Source: Dehalococcoidia bacterium (GTDB lineage: Bacteria > Chloroflexota > Dehalococcoidia > Dehalococcoidales > CSSed11-197). Taken from it: 14,617 bases of DNA. The stretch's first letter is position 1. Each line of letters starts with the position of its first letter. Position numbers and translations under genes: made by a program. The stretch lies in contig PUOQ01000060.1 of the NCBI GenBank assembly GCA_003552785.1, positions 1-14,617 on the forward strand, read 5' to 3'. Below are positions 13,186 through 14,617 of the stretch, one piece after another. The notes beneath the pieces were generated by a model that had not been told where the DNA came from, searched no databases, and saw only the letters and a list, made by a program, of their open reading frames with translations.

Positions 13186-14592
13186 TTATCTGATGCTGTC
13201 CAGGATTCTCTGGAGAAGCAATTCTTCCTGTTGCTCAAAAACGGTGCGCATGTCAAGGATAAACCTTTCCTCTTCAATCCTGCCTATCACGGGTGGCTCG
13301 CCAAGCCGCAGCCGTGATGAGAAGGCCTCTAATGAGGTTTCAGGCCTTACAGCTACCAGAACAGTGGGAAGCGTCTGGTCCGGCAGAGAGCCACCCCCTA
13401 CAGTGCTGAAGCCGTTGATTGCCTCGGCCTTGATTCCCTCTTTTCCAAGTTTATCAGCCAGCCTGCCGGCTCTCTTTCCAATTTCCTCCCGGGTGTAAGA
13501 CATCATCTTCCATACTGGTATTTTTTCCATGGCTTCACGTTTCAAATAGTGCATTACTACTGCTTCGAGTGACGCGGCTACCATTTTATCAATTCGAAAG
13601 GCCCGCAATAGCTGGTGCTTGCGCATTTTTTCGATGTAGGTTTTTCTGCCAAGGATAATGCCCGCCTGGGGCCCACCCAAAAGCTTGTCGCCGCTAAAAC
13701 AGATAATATCGGCCCCTTCATTCATTGCATCCGGCACTGTTGGCTCGTGCTCCATACCGAAGTCTTCGGTATTAAAAAAGGAGCCGCTGCCCACGTCATA
13801 TACCACCGGAAGCCCGTGTTTTTCTCCAAGTTTTTTCAACTCGGGCACTGTCACATCGCAGGTAAAGCCTCGCATTGCAAAATTGGAGCGGTGTATTTTT
13901 AACAGGATAGACGTATCTTCATTGATGGCGGCTTCATAATCATCAACGTAGGTCTGGTTGGTTGTGCCTACTTCCCTGAGGGTTACCCCGCCAAGGGCCA
14001 TAATATCCGGTACACGAAAGCCGCCTCCGATCTGAACAAGCTCCCCCCGTGAAACAATGGCTTCCCGGCCATTGCCGATTGCAGCCAGTATCAGAAGCAC
14101 CGCGGCCGCATTATTATTAACCACCAGGGCTGCTTCTGCACCGGTTAAAATACACAGCAACTTTTCCATTTCCCGGGCTCTGCGGCCCCTCTTCCCGGTT
14201 GTAAGGTCATATTCCAACACAGAAAACTGGCCGCACAGATCTTTGATATGGTCCAGAGCCGAAGCGGGAAGCGGGGCTCTGCCCAGGTTGGTGTGCAATA
14301 CTACACCGGTAGCGTTTATAACGGGGCTCCTGAAACCAGGCCAGGATGTATTCAGGTCGGATTTTATTCGTTCTATAAGGCTTTCCTGATCCGGAGCAGC
14401 CTTGCCTTTGGCTATCTCGCTTCGCACATCTGCAAGTGAATGATGTATTGCTTTCATTACCAGAGGCCTGGAAAAGCGCTCTATGTCTGGCTGTAACCCT
14501 GGATGGCTCAGCAGTACCTCAACCTGAGGAAGTTTGCGCATTTCCCTGTTCAAGGTTTCTTTGTCTGGCTTGTTTACTTCTTTGCTCATCAT
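13186..14592 (-). CDS. selA: L-seryl-tRNA(Sec) selenium transferase SelA
   Basis: PLP-dependent enzyme converting Ser-tRNA(Sec) to Sec-tRNA(Sec) with selenophosphate. The 468-residue product is of normal length and complete. It has the N-terminal helical domain for tRNA binding (about 1-80), the VINATGVVLHTNLGRAPL motif (91-108), YDLTTGKRGRR (128-138), VVNNNAAAVLL (157-167), the ELVQIGGGFRVPDIM block (184-198), YDVGSGS (265-271) and the PLP-lysine motif SGDKLLGGPQAG, with K303 the expected Schiff-base lysine. Two adjacent ATG codons begin the frame (14592 and 14589). The only SD-like run, AAGGGG, is about 15 bases upstream, so the choice between them is open. selB follows after 8 bases. Only 25 bp of upstream sequence remain; selD is not in view. 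Confidence 0.96.
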   Translation of the reverse strand: MMSKEVNKPDKETLNREMRKLPQVEVLLSHPGLQPDIERFSRPLVMKAIHHSLADVRSEIAKGKAAPDQESLIERIKSDLNTSWPGFRSPVINATGVVLHTNLGRAPLPASALDHIKDLCGQFSVLEYDLTTGKRGRRAREMEKLLCILTGAEAALVVNNNAAAVLLILAAIGNGREAIVSRGELVQIGGGFRVPDIMALGGVTLREVGTTNQTYVDDYEAAINEDTSILLKIHRSNFAMRGFTCDVTVPELKKLGEKHGLPVVYDVGSGSFFNTEDFGMEHEPTVPDAMNEGADIICFSGDKLLGGPQAGIILGRKTYIEKMRKHQLLRAFRIDKMVAASLEAVVMHYLKREAMEKIPVWKMMSYTREEIGKRAGRLADKLGKEGIKAEAINGFSTVGGGSLPDQTLPTVLVAVRPETSLEAFSSRLRLGEPPVIGRIEEERFILDMRTVFEQQEELLLQRILDSIR

Positions 14593-14617
14593 TTTAAATA
14601 TATGTGCCCCTTGTGTC

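Noticed and set aside
12513..13193. 226-codon frame on plus
   Set aside because: Antisense to the SelB GTPase domain; composition is Ser/Pro/Leu-rich as expected for a shadow frame.

Overview
The window is about 14.6 kb of compact bacterial chromosome at roughly even base composition, with no mobile elements, CRISPR array or rRNA. It suggests a strict or near-strict anaerobe: rubrerythrin, a four-cluster formate-dehydrogenase-type iron-sulfur subunit, the selenocysteine genes selA and selB, and the non-mevalonate isoprenoid gene ispE. The 46-residue double-CxxC protein (DUF5679-like), the small UlaG-type metallo-beta-lactamase-fold protein and the C-terminally anchored Asp-box surface protein fit Chloroflexota of the Dehalococcoidia type. 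That placement is an inference from gene content; no phylogenetic marker was compared.

Layout. Positions 1-652 (minus) hold the 5' 217 codons of an FdhB/FdnH-like ferredoxin subunit, the first gene of a unit running off the left edge. A 278-bp AT-rich divergent spacer (653-930) carries promoters in both directions. mntP (Mn efflux) and a CCA-adding-type tRNA nucleotidyltransferase follow on plus. The latter meets rubrerythrin tail to tail, both stop codons lying in one CTAG. Positions 3412-5888 (minus) are a tight housekeeping operon: metallophosphoesterase, rsmA, ispE. A 69-bp divergent promoter region with a perfect 18-bp palindrome separates it from a metallo-beta-lactamase-fold gene on plus that lacks the usual metal-binding motif. 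This gene converges on a 1011-residue predicted surface protein (minus: signal peptide, Asp-box repeats, two FnIII-like domains, Ser/Thr/Pro linker, C-terminal membrane anchor). Divergent from that is an unrecognised 327-residue soluble protein made of two related halves (9804-10787), the least explained gene here. Then come the DUF5679-like mini-gene, a hairpin shared with tRNA-Leu(UAA), and selB and selA on minus.

Functional links. SelA makes Sec-tRNA and SelB delivers it at recoded UGA codons; FdhB-type subunits often partner a Sec-containing catalytic subunit. The two ends of the window may therefore belong to the same physiology, although the catalytic subunit, selD and tRNA-Sec are not in view. 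Metallophosphoesterase, rsmA and ispE appear to be co-transcribed housekeeping genes.

Regulation. Several genes have clear Shine-Dalgarno sites (fdhB, rubrerythrin, ispE, DUF5679-like). Others have none, and three of these carry a -10-like box so close to the start codon that leaderless or near-leaderless mRNAs are likely (metallophosphoesterase, metallo-beta-lactamase-fold gene, surface protein). Palindromes overlap promoter elements at fdhB, mntP and the metallo-beta-lactamase-fold gene. No convincing complete new multi-gene system is visible; the best candidates for new biology are the duplicated-domain protein, the degenerate metallo-beta-lactamase protein with its operator-like palindrome, and the surface protein.
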